Positions 52,925 to 62,901 are shown, counted from the first letter of the stretch. The stretch is 64,000 nt of DNA from Pseudomonas abieticivorans (GCF_023509015.1 NZ_CP094975.1:6627501-6691500); one strand, 5' to 3'. Notes: generated by a model not told the origin, from the sequence alone. Numbers and translations are program-made.

Positions 52925-54035
52925 TTATCGCAAAAAGGCCGACGCCGTATGCCTGATACACCGAAGTATGCCCTTCGCGGATAAATCCGCTCCTACAGAT
53001 TGATTGCGTTCCCCCTGTGGGAGCGGATTTATCCGCGAAAAGGCCGACGCGGTATGCCTGATACACCGAGGTATGCCCTTCGCGGATTAATCCGCTCCCA
53101 CAGATTGATTGCGTTCCCCCTGTAGGAGCGGATTTATCCGCGAAAAGGCCGACGCGGTATGCCTGATACACCGAGGTATGGCCTTCGCGGATAAATCCGC
53201 TCCCACAGATTGATTGCGTTCCCCCTGTGGGAGCGGATTTATCCGCGAAAAGGCCGACGCGGTATGCCTGATACACCGAGGTATGCCCTTCGCGGATAAA
53301 TCCGCTCCTACAGATCGAGTGCGTGCCCCCCGTAGGAGCGGATTTATCCGCGAAAAGGCCGACGCGGTATGCCTGATAAACCGAGGTATGGCCTTCGCGG
53401 ATTAATCCGCTCCTACAGATTGATTGCGTTCCCCCTGTAGAAGCGGATTTATCCGCGAAAAAGCCGACGCGGTATGCCTGATACACCGAGGTATGCCCTT
53501 CGCGGCACAGATTGATTGCGCTCCCCCTGTGGGAGCGGATTTATCCGCGAAAAGGCCGACGCGGTATGCCTGATACACCGAGGTATGGCCTTCGCGGATT
53601 AATCCGCTCCCACAGATTGATTGCGTTCCCCCTGTAGGAGCGGATTTATCCGCGAAAAGGCCGACGCGGTATGCCTGATACACCGAGTTATGGCCTTCGC
53701 GGATTAATCCGCTCCTACAGATTGATTGCGTTCCCCCTGTGGGAGCGGATTTATCCGCGAAAAGGCCGACGGGGTATGCCTGATACACCGAGTTATGCCC
53801 TTCGCGGATAAATCCGCTCCTACAGATTGATTGCGTTCCCCCTGTAGGTGCGGATTTATCCGCGAAAAGGCCGACGCGGTATGCCTGATACACCGAGGTA
53901 TGCCCTTCGCGGTTAATCCGCTCCTACAGATTGATTGCGTTCCCCCCGTAGGAGCGGATTTATCCGCGAAAAGGCCGACGCGGTATGCCTGATACACCGA
54001 GGTATGGCCTTCGCGGTTAAATCCGCGCCTACAGA
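52925..54035. repeat. tandem array of eleven 105-bp REP-doublet units
   Basis: The marker GCCGACG occurs at 52938, 53043, 53148, 53253, 53358, 53463, 53555, 53660, 53765, 53870 and 53974. Spacing is 105 bp throughout, except 92 (a 13-bp deletion of one REP arm near 53505) and 104. Each unit holds two inverted REP cores (GGAGCGGATTTATCCGCG and CTTCGCGGATAAATCCGCTC, or variants), a spacer TATGCCTGATACACCGAGGT, and a linker CAGATTGATTGCGTTCCCCC. Unit identity is very high, so copies arose recently or are homogenised. The first unit is the most diverged. Open frames on both strands in this array are an artefact of 105 being divisible by 3. Confidence 0.95.
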
Positions 54036-54044
54036 GCGGGACGA

Positions 54045-55097
54045 TTAGCCCTTTAGCGTCGCCATGTCGATCACGAAGCGGTACTTCACGTCGCCTGCGT
54101 GCATGCGCTCGAACGCTTCGTTGATCTGCTGGATGTCGAGCATCTCGATGTCACAGGTGATGCGGTGTTCGGCGCAGAAATCCAGCACTTCCTGGGTTTC
54201 GGCGATGCCACCGATCAAGGAGCCTGCCAGCACGCGACGCTTGATCACCAAATGCCCGGCGTGCACGGCAGGTTCGATCGGCTCGATCAGCCCGACCAGA
54301 ATGTGCACGCCGTCGAACTTCAGGGTTTGCAGGTAGGGGTTCAGGTCGTGCTGCACCGGGATGGTGTCCAGCAGGTAATCGAAGTGCTCGGCCGCGGCGG
54401 CCATCTGCGCCGCGTCGGTAGACACGATCACGTGGTCGGCGCCTTGCTTATGGGCTTCCGGCACCTTGCTTTGCGAGCGGGTGAACACCGTGACTTCGGC
54501 GCCCATGGCCTTGGCGAACTTGATGCCCATGTGGCCCAGGCCGCCCATGCCGAGGATGCCGACCTTGTGCCCGGCCTTGACGCCGTAATGCTTGAGCGGC
54601 GAGTAGGTGGTGATGCCCGCGCAGAGGATCGGCGCCGCCGATGCCAGGGCCAGCGCCTCGGGGATACGCACCACGAAGTGCTCGGCCACCACGATCTTGT
54701 CCGAATAACCGCCCATGGTGTTGCTGCCGTCCACCCGGTCAGGCGTGGCGTAGGTCATGGTCGGGCCCTGCAGGCAATACTGCTCCAGATCCGCGTGGCA
54801 GGCGTCGCAGTGGCGGCACGAATCGACCATGCAGCCCACGCCCACCTGGTCACCGACCTGGTAGCGGGTGACCGCCGGGCCGACCGCAGTCACCCGCCCG
54901 ACGATCTCGTGGCCCGGCATCAGCGGGTACACGGCGATACCCCATTCATTGCGGGCCTGGTGCAGGTCGGAGTGGCACACGCCACAGTAGAGAATATCGA
55001 TGGCGACGTCGTCGGCGCGCAACGCGCGACGCTCAAATGCCAGGGGCGCCAGGGGGGATGTGGACGACAGCGCGGCGTAACCCAGTGCTTTGGACAT
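54045..55097 (-). CDS. zinc-dependent alcohol dehydrogenase, YahK/CAD-like
   Basis: A 350-residue NADP-dependent dehydrogenase of the MDR family. The catalytic zinc is held by CGVCHSDLHQARNEWG (Cys) and PGHEIVGRV (His-Glu). The structural zinc is held by a four-Cys lobe (SCRHCDACHADLEQYC). The Rossmann motif is GILGMGGLGHMGIKFAKAMG. YahK/YjgB-type enzymes reduce aldehydes to alcohols. It is divergent from an AraC gene of the YqhC type, which in E. coli controls an aldehyde reductase, so an aldehyde-stress role is likely. Confidence 0.88.
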   Translation of the reverse strand: MSKALGYAALSSTSPLAPLAFERRALRADDVAIDILYCGVCHSDLHQARNEWGIAVYPLMPGHEIVGRVTAVGPAVTRYQVGDQVGVGCMVDSCRHCDACHADLEQYCLQGPTMTYATPDRVDGSNTMGGYSDKIVVAEHFVVRIPEALALASAAPILCAGITTYSPLKHYGVKAGHKVGILGMGGLGHMGIKFAKAMGAEVTVFTRSQSKVPEAHKQGADHVIVSTDAAQMAAAAEHFDYLLDTIPVQHDLNPYLQTLKFDGVHILVGLIEPIEPAVHAGHLVIKRRVLAGSLIGGIAETQEVLDFCAEHRITCDIEMLDIQQINEAFERMHAGDVKYRFVIDMATLKG

Positions 55098-55278
55098 GCA
55101 GACCTCTTGAAACGAACAACGGGCCTAGGCCCTTGGAGGCGATGCATTGTCCGCACGGTTACCACCCCCGGCCATGGCCGATCCTCCGGGATGCTTGCCC
55201 ATTCCTCCGGCAAACGTTCGCCCGTGGCAAAAATTTGCGATCATGCCAGTCTCGATCTTTTTGCCTGCCGGAAACCCG

Positions 55279-56169
55279 ATGTCGCTGACCCTGCACCTTG
55301 AAGCCAACGCCCGCCTGGTCGCCCTTCTGGAACCCCTGGCGCTGGGTGATTGTTTCCTGCCCACCGCCATCAAGGGGATCAACCTGATCAGCGCCCACGG
55401 CAATGTCGCGCGCTCGCCGCAGATCTACGAACCCAGCCTGGTGGTGATCGCCCAAGGCAGTAAACTGGCGTACCTGGGCGAACGCACCCTGGAGTACGGC
55501 GCCGGGCACTATCTGGTCCAGGCCCTGCCGGTGCCGTTCGAGTACGAAACCTTCGCCACCCCCAAGCAACCCTTGCTGGGCGTGTCCATCCAGATCGAGC
55601 GCGGTGTGCTGGCTGAACTGGTGCAAGCGCTGGGCCCCAGTGCCGAGCCACTGCCTGGCCCGCAAACCACCTCCTCGATGGCCGCCGCAGAACTGGACCC
55701 ACGCATGCGCGAGGCGGTGGAGCGCCTGTTGGTGTGCCTGCACGATCCGCTGCAACGGGCGGTAATGGCCCAGGCACGCATTCGCGAGGTGGTGTTCTGC
55801 GCCTTGCTGGGCCCCCAAGGTGGGGCGCTGCGTGCCCTGGTGGAGCAACAAGGGCAATTTGCCCGCCTGGCCGACGCACTGACCTGGCTGCACCAGCACT
55901 ACACCGAGCCGTTGCAGGTGGAGGCCTTGGCGCGACGGGCGAACATGAGCCTGTCGACCTTCCACGAACACTTCAAGCGCAGCACCCTGGCCTCGCCCCT
56001 GCAGTACGTCAAACGCCTGCGCCTGCTCAAGGCCCAGGCGCTTTTGAGCAGCGAGCCGTTGAACGTGAGCCAGGTGGCCAACCGCGTGGGCTACCAGAGC
56101 TGTTCGCAATTCAGCCGCGAGTACAAGCGCTACTTCGAGCGCAGCCCGGTGCAAGAACGCCTGGCATAA
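55279..56169 (+). CDS. AraC-family regulator, YqhC-like
   Basis: A 296-residue regulator. The AraC N-terminal type domain (QIYEPSLVVIAQGSKLAYLG, about residues 49-68) is followed by two helix-turn-helix motifs (LARRANMSLSTFHEHFKRST, and VANRVGYQSCSQFSREYKRY near the end). The ATG at 55279 was chosen; the frame from 55147 overlaps the promoter. It is divergent from the alcohol dehydrogenase, probably its activator. Confidence 0.85.
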   Translation: MSLTLHLEANARLVALLEPLALGDCFLPTAIKGINLISAHGNVARSPQIYEPSLVVIAQGSKLAYLGERTLEYGAGHYLVQALPVPFEYETFATPKQPLLGVSIQIERGVLAELVQALGPSAEPLPGPQTTSSMAAAELDPRMREAVERLLVCLHDPLQRAVMAQARIREVVFCALLGPQGGALRALVEQQGQFARLADALTWLHQHYTEPLQVEALARRANMSLSTFHEHFKRSTLASPLQYVKRLRLLKAQALLSSEPLNVSQVANRVGYQSCSQFSREYKRYFERSPVQERLA

Positions 56170-56301
56170 AGCCTGCGCACAGCGGTGTAAAAACTGACAG
56201 CGTGCGCCGCCACGCCTTACCGCCCTTCCCTCGCCGCACTGGCGTGGCAATCGTATGCTGGTCGAAGGATGTGACCCAGACGACAGAAGGAACTGTTCAT
56301 C

Positions 56302-57096
56302 ATGCCCCCTAGGAAATTTTTACCTCGCAACCCCAAAGCCCTGGTTTTAGCCGTGCTCGTGGCGTTGATACCCGTTGGCACGGGGATTGGCATGCTGCAC
56401 TGGCAAGTCGATCGCTCCCTGCGCGCGGCCGTGGAGCACGACACCGCACGCAGTGTGCATGAACTGGATCGGATACTCTCGTTGGCCGCCCATTCGGCCG
56501 AGCGCCTGCTACCATTGGCCGGCCAGGCCTGCGACGACGTGGTCCAGACATTGCGCCAGGAAGTCACCCGTGAGCCGCATATACGCTCGGCCAATTTGGT
56601 GAGCGACGGGCAGGCCTATTGCAGCTCGCTCTACGGCCACTACAGCATGCCGGTGATGCCGGCCGACTACCTCAATGGCCGGCTGTGGCTGCGTGCCGGC
56701 AACGTGGTGACGCCGCACGCGGGATCACTGGTGTACCGGTTGAGCCAGGACGACAAGGCCGTGCGGGCAGTGATCGACGGCCGCATGCTGGCCGAAACCT
56801 TGCGTTTGATCGGTGATGAAGCAACGCTGATCTTGCAGGTGGGCGACGCTTTCCTGTGGAGTGGCGGCAGCATCGAAAATGGCGAGATCCCGGATCACCA
56901 GGATCATCACGTGCTCAAGCAGTCGGCGGTGCATGGCTACTTGATCCACGGCGGTTACCCGGCCGGCATGGCCCGCACCCTGTTCAAGCGCGAAGCCGTT
57001 GCCATGCTGGGCAGCTTGTTGTTGCTGGGCGTGTTGACCGGCGGCGTCTGCCACTGGCTATTCAACCGTGACAGCCGCCCCGCCCGGCAGGCTTAG
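56302..57096 (+). CDS. CSS-motif periplasmic sensor without EAL domain
   Basis: A 264-residue membrane protein with a helix at about 14-33, a periplasmic domain carrying the CSS motif (YCSSLYG, Cys107-Ser-Ser) and a second helix at about 232-254 ([20 protein letters not shown]). This is the N-terminal half of cyclic-di-GMP phosphodiesterases of the PdeC/YjcC type, where the CSS domain senses redox via DsbA/B. The cytosolic EAL domain is missing; a short Arg-rich tail ends the protein. The stop overlaps the convergent hppD stop by 4 bases, so no EAL gene follows. Confidence 0.75.
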   Translation: MPPRKFLPRNPKALVLAVLVALIPVGTGIGMLHWQVDRSLRAAVEHDTARSVHELDRILSLAAHSAERLLPLAGQACDDVVQTLRQEVTREPHIRSANLVSDGQAYCSSLYGHYSMPVMPADYLNGRLWLRAGNVVTPHAGSLVYRLSQDDKAVRAVIDGRMLAETLRLIGDEATLILQVGDAFLWSGGSIENGEIPDHQDHHVLKQSAVHGYLIHGGYPAGMARTLFKREAVAMLGSLLLLGVLTGGVCHWLFNRDSRPARQA

Positions 57097-58169
57097 TCGG
57101 TGCTCAACACACCGCGGCGTACCTGGTCGCGCTCGATGGATTCGAACAGGGCCTTGAAATTGCCCTCGCCGAACCCGTCGTCGCCCTTGCGCTGGATGAA
57201 CTCGAAGAACACCGGCCCCATCAGGGTTTCCGAGAATATCTGTAGCAACAGGCGCTGATCGCCGGCGTCCGACGAGCCGTCGAGCAGGATGCCACGGGCC
57301 TGCAGTTCACCCACCGGCTCGCCGTGGCCCGGCAGCCGGCCTTCCAGCATTTCGTAATAGGTCTGCGGGGGTGCGGTCATGAAGCGCATGCCGATGCCCT
57401 TCAACGCATCCCAGGTCTTGATCAGGTCATCGGTAAGGAACGCCACGTGCTGGATGCCTTCACCGTTGAACTGCATCAAAAACTCTTCGATCTGGCCCGC
57501 GCCCTTGGACGACTCTTCGTTCAAGGGGATGCGGATCATGCCATCCGGCGCGGTCATGGCCTTGGAGGTCAGGCCGGTGTATTCGCCCTTGATGTCGAAG
57601 TAACGGATCTCGCGGAGGTTGAACAGCTTCTCGTAGAACCCAGCCCAATAGGCCATGCGCCCGCGGTACACGTTATGGGTCAAATGGTCGATGATCTTCA
57701 AGCCCGCGCCCACGGGGTGGCGGTCTACTCCCTCGAGGAAATTGAAGTCGATGTCGTAGATCGAACTGCCCTCGCCGTAGCGGTCGATCAAGTACAAAGG
57801 TGCGCCGCCAATGCCTTTGATGGCCGGCAGGCGCAGCTCCATCGGCCCGGTCGGGATCTCGATCGGTTGCGCGCCCAACTCCAGCGCCCGGGCGTAGGCC
57901 TTGTGCGCGTTAGTGCAGCGAAACGCCATGCCGCACACCGACGGCCCGTGCTCGGCGGCAAAATAGGAGGCCACGCTGTTGGGTTCGTTGTTGAGGATCA
58001 GGTTGATGCTGCCCTGGCGGTACAGGTGCACGTTCTTGGAGCGGTGCTCGGCGACCTTGGTGAAGCCCATGATCTGGAAGATTGGTTCGAGCGTGTTAGG
58101 GGTGGGCGATGCGAATTCAATGAATTCGAAGCCCATGAGGCCCATCGGGTTTTCGAAGATGTCAGCCAT
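57093..58169 (-). CDS. hppD: 4-hydroxyphenylpyruvate dioxygenase
   Basis: A 358-residue non-heme iron enzyme turning 4-hydroxyphenylpyruvate into homogentisate in tyrosine breakdown. The facial triad is His162 ([12 protein letters not shown]), His241 ([12 protein letters not shown]) and Glu323 (FFEFIQRKG). The length equals the P. fluorescens enzyme family. The ATG at 58169 ([10 protein letters not shown]) is standard. It is a single-gene unit, convergent with the CSS-motif gene. Confidence 0.93.
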   Translation of the reverse strand: MADIFENPMGLMGFEFIEFASPTPNTLEPIFQIMGFTKVAEHRSKNVHLYRQGSINLILNNEPNSVASYFAAEHGPSVCGMAFRCTNAHKAYARALELGAQPIEIPTGPMELRLPAIKGIGGAPLYLIDRYGEGSSIYDIDFNFLEGVDRHPVGAGLKIIDHLTHNVYRGRMAYWAGFYEKLFNLREIRYFDIKGEYTGLTSKAMTAPDGMIRIPLNEESSKGAGQIEEFLMQFNGEGIQHVAFLTDDLIKTWDALKGIGMRFMTAPPQTYYEMLEGRLPGHGEPVGELQARGILLDGSSDAGDQRLLLQIFSETLMGPVFFEFIQRKGDDGFGEGNFKALFESIERDQVRRGVLSTD

Positions 58170-58480
58170 GATGTGGCTCCTCGGCAAGTCCAGTAATTAA
58201 CCTAAAAGTTAAGCAACGGGTCTGTCGAGTGGGGCGGGAGGCGCGCAGGGAATACCGCGCACGCTGCGTGCGAGAAAGTCGCCGAAGATGAGTTTGCTAC
58301 CGAGTCTTTTCAAGGTCGACCCTTGCCCTGCGGGCTTATTATTGTATGCGTAAATTGATTCTACAGGGCGTAACGGCGTTTGTCTCGGGTTGTTGGCAGC
58401 AGCCCACGCCAAGCCTTACGCCGCGCGCCGGTTGTGGTTAAATGCGCACCTTCGCAACCCTGCCGATTAAGCCCCAAGCC
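58170..58480. promoter_or_regulatory. divergent hppD/TSUP intergenic region
   Basis: A 311-bp gap between hppD (leftward) and the TSUP gene (rightward). A compact palindrome CGCACGCTGCGTGCG lies at 58258-58272, and an AT-rich stretch at 58336-58360 (TTATTATTGTATGCG). No operator for a known hppD regulator can be named with certainty. Confidence 0.45.
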
Positions 58481-59260
58481 ATGCCTTTTGAACTCAGCAC
58501 CGACCCCACCACCCTGCTCATCCTCGCGGCCGTGGCGTTCGTCGCCGGCTTCATCGACGCCATTGCTGGCGGCGGCGGCCTGCTCACCACCCCTGCCCTG
58601 TTGACTGCCGGCTTGCCGCCGCACTTGGTGCTGGGCACCAACAAGCTGAGTTCCACCTTCGGTTCGGCCACCGCCGGCTTCACGTTCTACCGGCGCAAAT
58701 TGTTCCACCCGCGCCAGTGGACCCACGCCCTGGTCGGCACCCTGGTGGGCGCGCTGATCGGCGCGGTGGTGGCGCATTACCTGCCTTCGGAATGGCTGAA
58801 CAAGATGCTGCCGGTGATCGTCTTAGGCTGCGGTATCTACCTGCTGTTCGGCGGCACGCCCAAGGCGACGCTGGAGGTCGATGCCCCCATCAAGAAGAAA
58901 TGGCAGGCACCGCAAGGCCTGCTGCTGGGTTTTTATGACGGCGTGGCCGGCCCTGGCACCGGTGCGTTCTGGACCGTGAGCAGCCTGCTGATGTACCCCA
59001 TCGACCTGGTCCGCGCCAGCGGCGTGGCCCGCAGCATGAATTTCGTCAGCAACGCCGCGGCCTTGGTGGTGTTTATCATCAATGGGCAGGTGGACTGGCT
59101 GATTGGCCTGTCCATGGGCTCGTGCCTGATGGTCGGGGCCTTCTTTGGCGCACGCACCGCCATCAGCGGCGGCGCCAAGTTCATTCGCCCGGTGTTCATC
59201 ACCGTGGTGCTGGGGCTGACCGTGCGCCTAGCCTGGCAGCACTGGTTCGGGCAGGCCTAG
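58481..59260 (+). CDS. TSUP-family (TauE/SafE) transporter
   Basis: A 259-residue inner-membrane protein with about eight helices. [20 protein letters not shown] (about 24-43) and [16 protein letters not shown] are the duplicated TauE/SafE signatures. Such proteins move sulfite, sulfoacetate or related anions. The ATG at 58481 was chosen over 58442 because of the usual short hydrophilic start. The 3' end overlaps the convergent nudC gene by 33 bases. Confidence 0.85.
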   Translation: MPFELSTDPTTLLILAAVAFVAGFIDAIAGGGGLLTTPALLTAGLPPHLVLGTNKLSSTFGSATAGFTFYRRKLFHPRQWTHALVGTLVGALIGAVVAHYLPSEWLNKMLPVIVLGCGIYLLFGGTPKATLEVDAPIKKKWQAPQGLLLGFYDGVAGPGTGAFWTVSSLLMYPIDLVRASGVARSMNFVSNAAALVVFIINGQVDWLIGLSMGSCLMVGAFFGARTAISGGAKFIRPVFITVVLGLTVRLAWQHWFGQA

Positions 59261-60058
59261 CTGCTCGGCCACGTAGTGGTCGATCAGGTACCGCGCGATC
59301 GACCGCGACGCTGGCAACGGCGGCAAATCATGGATACTGAACCACTGGGCATCCTCGATCTCGTCGGCCTGGGGCACGATGTCGCCGCTTTCGTATTCGG
59401 CATGGAAGCCCAGCATCATCGAGTGCGGGAACGGCCAGCACTGGCTGCCCAGGTAGCGAATATTCCTGACCCGTAGCTGCACCTCTTCCATCACTTCGCG
59501 CTGCACGCAATCCTCGGCCGACTCACCCGGCTCGGCAAACCCGGCCAGGGTGCTGTAGACACCGGTGACGAAGCGCGGCGAACGCGCCAGCAAGATCTGG
59601 TCGCCGCGGGTGATCAACACGATCATGCTGGGCGAGATACGCGGGTAGCTGCGCAGGTCGCAGCCTTCGCAGTACATGGCCCGCTCCCAGTGGATTTGCG
59701 TCATGGCCTGGCCGCAACTGCCGCAAAAGCGGTGCTCGCGAGCCCAGGTACCGATTTGCGCGGCGTACGCCAGCAGCTTGTAGGTGTCGAAGTCGCCTTC
59801 CATCATGAATGCGCGCAGGCCCTGCCATTGGCAGCCCGGCACCTCTTCATGGCCGCGAAGCTCCAGCAGGAACACCGGCTCCCCGTCGAAATGGCCGATG
59901 CCATGCTCGGCCAACACGGCCAGGTCCTGGCGTTTGAGCCAGTCACGGGGGAATAGCACGCCATTGGCATCGAACAAAAAACCTTGGGCGCAACGGGCCA
60001 CGGCCCATCCACCGGGCTGTGCGGGGTCCAGTACTGCGGTGGTCCAGCGTGGCGACAT
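59228..60058 (-). CDS. nudC: NADH pyrophosphatase
   Basis: A 276-residue Nudix enzyme cleaving NAD(H), and in E. coli removing NAD caps from RNA. A zinc ribbon of Cys112, Cys115, Cys130 and Cys133 is followed by the Nudix box (G173...REVMEEVQL, to about 195). The NudC-specific SQPWPFPxS stretch reads SQCWPFPHS, with Cys in place of Pro. The crotonase gene lies 27 bases upstream, so the two are probably co-transcribed. Confidence 0.9.
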   Translation of the reverse strand: MSPRWTTAVLDPAQPGGWAVARCAQGFLFDANGVLFPRDWLKRQDLAVLAEHGIGHFDGEPVFLLELRGHEEVPGCQWQGLRAFMMEGDFDTYKLLAYAAQIGTWAREHRFCGSCGQAMTQIHWERAMYCEGCDLRSYPRISPSMIVLITRGDQILLARSPRFVTGVYSTLAGFAEPGESAEDCVQREVMEEVQLRVRNIRYLGSQCWPFPHSMMLGFHAEYESGDIVPQADEIEDAQWFSIHDLPPLPASRSIARYLIDHYVAEQLGLPEPVLPG

Positions 60059-60085
60059 CGGGTTTCTACTCCTTGGGCCTTTGGA

Positions 60086-60898
60086 TCAGTCGTCGAACTG
60101 CGGCGCCTGCTTGCTCATGCTGGCCGCGACCGCCACGCGCAAGTCCGTGCTTTGCAGCATGGCGGCGTTCCAGGTGGCGATGTATTCCAGGCCGTCATCA
60201 ATGCGGTGATCACGCATGTAGCTGATCATCTCTTTGGTGCCGGTGACTGCGATCGGTGATTTTGCCGCAATTTGCGCTGCAATGGCAAAGACCCCGTCGA
60301 GCAACGCCGCCTGATCAGCAAACGTGCGGTTGACCAGGCCGATCCGCTGGGCCTCCTGGGCATCGACCATGCGCCCGGTATAGGCCAGCTCACGCAGCAT
60401 GCCGTCACCGATGATACGCGGCAAACGCTGCAAGGTGCCGACATCGGCGGCCATGCCCATGTCCACTTCCTTGATCGAAAACTGCGCGTCGCCGGCGGCA
60501 TAGCGCATGTCGCAGGCCGCGATCAGGTCGATGGCGCCGCCAATGCAGTAACCCTGGATGGCGGCCAACACCGGCTTGCGGCAGTTGTCCACGGCATTGA
60601 ACGAGGCCTGCATGGTCAGGATCTTGCGCCTCAGCAAACGCGCATTGCGGCCCACGTCCTTGCCCAGTTCATTGGCCACCGAGGCCAGCATCATCAGGTC
60701 GATGCCGGATGAAAAGTGCTTGCCGGCACCACTGAGCACCACCACTCGCGCCTCGTCGGTGTCATCGATCCACTGGAAGATCTCGACGATTTCCGACCAG
60801 AACGCCGCGTTCATGGCGTTGATCTTTTCCGGGCGATTGATCTGCACGTGGGCGATCTTGTCTTTGAGTTCGACGCGAAAGGCCTGGTAGTCGGGCAT
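60086..60898 (-). CDS. crotonase-family enzyme, dienoyl-CoA-isomerase-like
   Basis: A 270-residue enoyl-CoA hydratase/isomerase. The oxyanion-hole motifs are SGAGKHFSSGIDL and IQGYCIGGAIDLIAACDMRY. The KEVDMGMAADVGTLQRLP block is that of delta(3,5)-delta(2,4)-dienoyl-CoA isomerase (ECH1), including the acidic Glu/Asp pair. It would help beta-oxidation of unsaturated fatty acids with odd-position double bonds. The ATG at 60898 was chosen over 60937. The nudC gene follows after 27 bases. Confidence 0.85.
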   Translation of the reverse strand: MPDYQAFRVELKDKIAHVQINRPEKINAMNAAFWSEIVEIFQWIDDTDEARVVVLSGAGKHFSSGIDLMMLASVANELGKDVGRNARLLRRKILTMQASFNAVDNCRKPVLAAIQGYCIGGAIDLIAACDMRYAAGDAQFSIKEVDMGMAADVGTLQRLPRIIGDGMLRELAYTGRMVDAQEAQRIGLVNRTFADQAALLDGVFAIAAQIAAKSPIAVTGTKEMISYMRDHRIDDGLEYIATWNAAMLQSTDLRVAVAASMSKQAPQFDD

Positions 60899-60998
60899 GG
60901 AGAGCGGTCCTTGTTGTGGCGAAGTGAATCGCACCACTATAGCCCGCGAAGTTTTGACGCGCGAAGGGCAAACCGGACAAGGCCTGTGATAGGTGGCG

Positions 60999-61061
60999 CC
61001 TGTTTCGCGGATGAATCCGCTCCTACAGGGTCGGTAGGAGCGGATTCATCCGCGAAACAGG
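60999..61061. repeat. REP pair forming a perfect 28-bp inverted repeat
   Basis: Arms 60999-61026 and 61034-61061 are exact reverse complements with a 7-base loop (AGGGTCG), around the GGAGCGGATTCATCCGCG core. It lies 12 bases after the GH15 stop, at the 3' end of the zwf-HAD-GH15 operon, and before the crotonase start on the other side. It would form a very strong hairpin and is a good candidate for transcript end or mRNA stabilisation. Confidence 0.85.
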
Positions 61062-61073
61062 CAACTCGCGCTG

Positions 61074-62873
61074 TCAGGCTGACCGCGAGGCCCTATCCTG
61101 CACCGGGCACTGGGCACGGTGCAGGTTGAGCGCCGTGTTGATGATGCCCAGGTGGCTGAAGGCCTGGGGGAAGTTGCCGAGCATGCGGCCGTTGGCCGGT
61201 TCGTACTGTTCGGCCAAAAGGCCAACATCGTTGCACAGGCCGCTCAGGTGTTCGAACAGGCGCTGGGCATCGCCCTGTCGGCCGAGCAACACGTAAACGT
61301 CCGCCAGCCAGAATGAACACACCAGGAAGGTCCCCTCCCCTGGGGTCAGGCCGTCGTCCAGGCTTTCGGTGTCGTAGCGCAGCAACAGGCCACCCTTGAG
61401 CAGGCGCTTTTCGATTTGCTCAAGGGTGGCCAGAAAGCGCGGATCATCGGCCGGCAAAAAGCCGGTCAGGGCGATTTGCAGCAAGCTGGCGTCCATGTGC
61501 GGCGAACCATAGGCCTGGACGAAACAGTTAAGCGTGGGGTCCACGCCCTGCTCGCACACCTGCTGGTGGATCTGCGCAGCCACCTGGCGAAAATGCGCGG
61601 CCAGCGCCCGGCCCTCGTCGTTGTCTTCGGCCAGCTTGGCGGCGCGATCAAAGGCCACCCAGGCCATGACCTTGGAGTGGGTGAAGTGCTGCGGCTCACC
61701 GCGTATCTCCCACAGGCCTTCGTCGGGCTGGTGCCAGATTTTTTCCAGGTACGGCATGATCACGCGCGAGATCGCCGCGCTGCGCGGGTGGCGCGGCAGG
61801 CCGCCCTTGTAGGCCAGGTTCAAGGCGTCGGCGACTTCGCCATACACATCCAGCTGCAACTGGTTGGCCGCGGCGTTGCCGATGCGCACCGGTTGCGAGT
61901 GCTCATAGCCGGCCAGCCACGGCAGCGAATATTCCGGCAGGCGCCGCTCGCCCGCCAGGCCGTACATGATCTGCATTTGCTCGGGGTTACCGGCCACCGA
62001 GCGCATCAGCCACTCGCGCCAGGCGGCGGCCTCTTCGTAATAGCCCAGGTTCATGAAGGCCAGCAGGGTCATGGTGGCGTCGCGCAGCCAACAGTAGCGG
62101 TAGTCCCAGTTGCGTTCACCGCCCAGGCGTTCGGGCAAGGAGGTGGTCACTGCCGCGACGATGCCGCCGGTGGGGTGGTAGGTCATGGCCTTGAGGGTGA
62201 TCAGCGAGCGCTTGACCTGCTCGCTCCAGGGGCCGACGTCGGGGCAGCGGTCCGAGAACTCCAGCCAGAAACGTTCGGTTTCGGCCACCGCGCCCTCACC
62301 GTCGAAGCCTTCGCGCAGGGGCAGATTGGACGGCTGGTGGGACAGTGTGAACACGCAGCGCTTGCCGGGCGTAACGCTGAACCGGCTGCCGGTATGGTGA
62401 TCCATGGCATGCAAGGCGGCGGCACTGCGCAGCACCAGCATTTCGGGACCGGCCACGGCAGTGAGCGTCAGCGGGTCGACTTTTTCGACCCACGGCACGC
62501 TGCTGCCGTAGTCGAAGCGCATGGCCAGGTCCATGTCGAAATCCACCGAGCCTTCCAGGCCCACCACAATGCGAACCACGCTGCTGTGCTCGGCCAACGG
62601 CATGCAGTCGATCAGCACGGCTTTGCCGCTGGCGGTGTGAAAGGTGGTTTCCAGGATCAGCGTACCTTCGCGGTAGCGGCGGCTGACGTGCTGGACGGGC
62701 TCGCGCGGGCTGAGCTTCCAGCGGCCGTTTTCTTCGTCGCCCAACAGCGCCGCGAAACAGGCCGGCGAATCGAAGCGCGGGAAACACAACCAGTCCAGCG
62801 ACCCCTGCTTGTCGACCAGCGCGGCGGTCCTGCAGTTGCCGAGCAATGCGTAGTCTTCAATCAATGCTGCCAT
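61074..62873 (-). CDS. GH15-family glycoside hydrolase (trehalase/glucoamylase-like)
   Basis: A 599-residue protein with an N-terminal beta-sandwich trehalase-like domain (LIEDYALLGNCRTAALVDKQ, then GSLDWLCFPRFDSPACF) and a C-terminal (alpha/alpha)6 barrel. NWDYRYCWLRDATMTLL (about 252-268) is the GH15 hallmark, and GLWEIRGEPQHFTHSK carries the likely acidic catalytic residue. No signal peptide, so probably cytosolic. It follows the HAD gene by 28 bases in the zwf operon. The substrate may be trehalose or a short alpha-glucan. Confidence 0.88.
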   Translation of the reverse strand: MAALIEDYALLGNCRTAALVDKQGSLDWLCFPRFDSPACFAALLGDEENGRWKLSPREPVQHVSRRYREGTLILETTFHTASGKAVLIDCMPLAEHSSVVRIVVGLEGSVDFDMDLAMRFDYGSSVPWVEKVDPLTLTAVAGPEMLVLRSAAALHAMDHHTGSRFSVTPGKRCVFTLSHQPSNLPLREGFDGEGAVAETERFWLEFSDRCPDVGPWSEQVKRSLITLKAMTYHPTGGIVAAVTTSLPERLGGERNWDYRYCWLRDATMTLLAFMNLGYYEEAAAWREWLMRSVAGNPEQMQIMYGLAGERRLPEYSLPWLAGYEHSQPVRIGNAAANQLQLDVYGEVADALNLAYKGGLPRHPRSAAISRVIMPYLEKIWHQPDEGLWEIRGEPQHFTHSKVMAWVAFDRAAKLAEDNDEGRALAAHFRQVAAQIHQQVCEQGVDPTLNCFVQAYGSPHMDASLLQIALTGFLPADDPRFLATLEQIEKRLLKGGLLLRYDTESLDDGLTPGEGTFLVCSFWLADVYVLLGRQGDAQRLFEHLSGLCNDVGLLAEQYEPANGRMLGNFPQAFSHLGIINTALNLHRAQCPVQDRASRSA

Positions 62874-62901
62874 GGTGATCAAACCCTTGTGCAAGATGAA
62901 T

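Noticed and set aside
52734..53893. Long minus-strand frames with the repeated peptide YQAYRVGLFADKSAPTGG
   Set aside because: They lie inside the 105-bp REP array. Because 105 is divisible by 3, any open unit stays open. No ribosome binding site or protein character.
52925..54035. CRISPR array
   Set aside because: Regular repeats, but the spacers are as conserved as the repeats and each unit is a REP doublet; no cas genes nearby.
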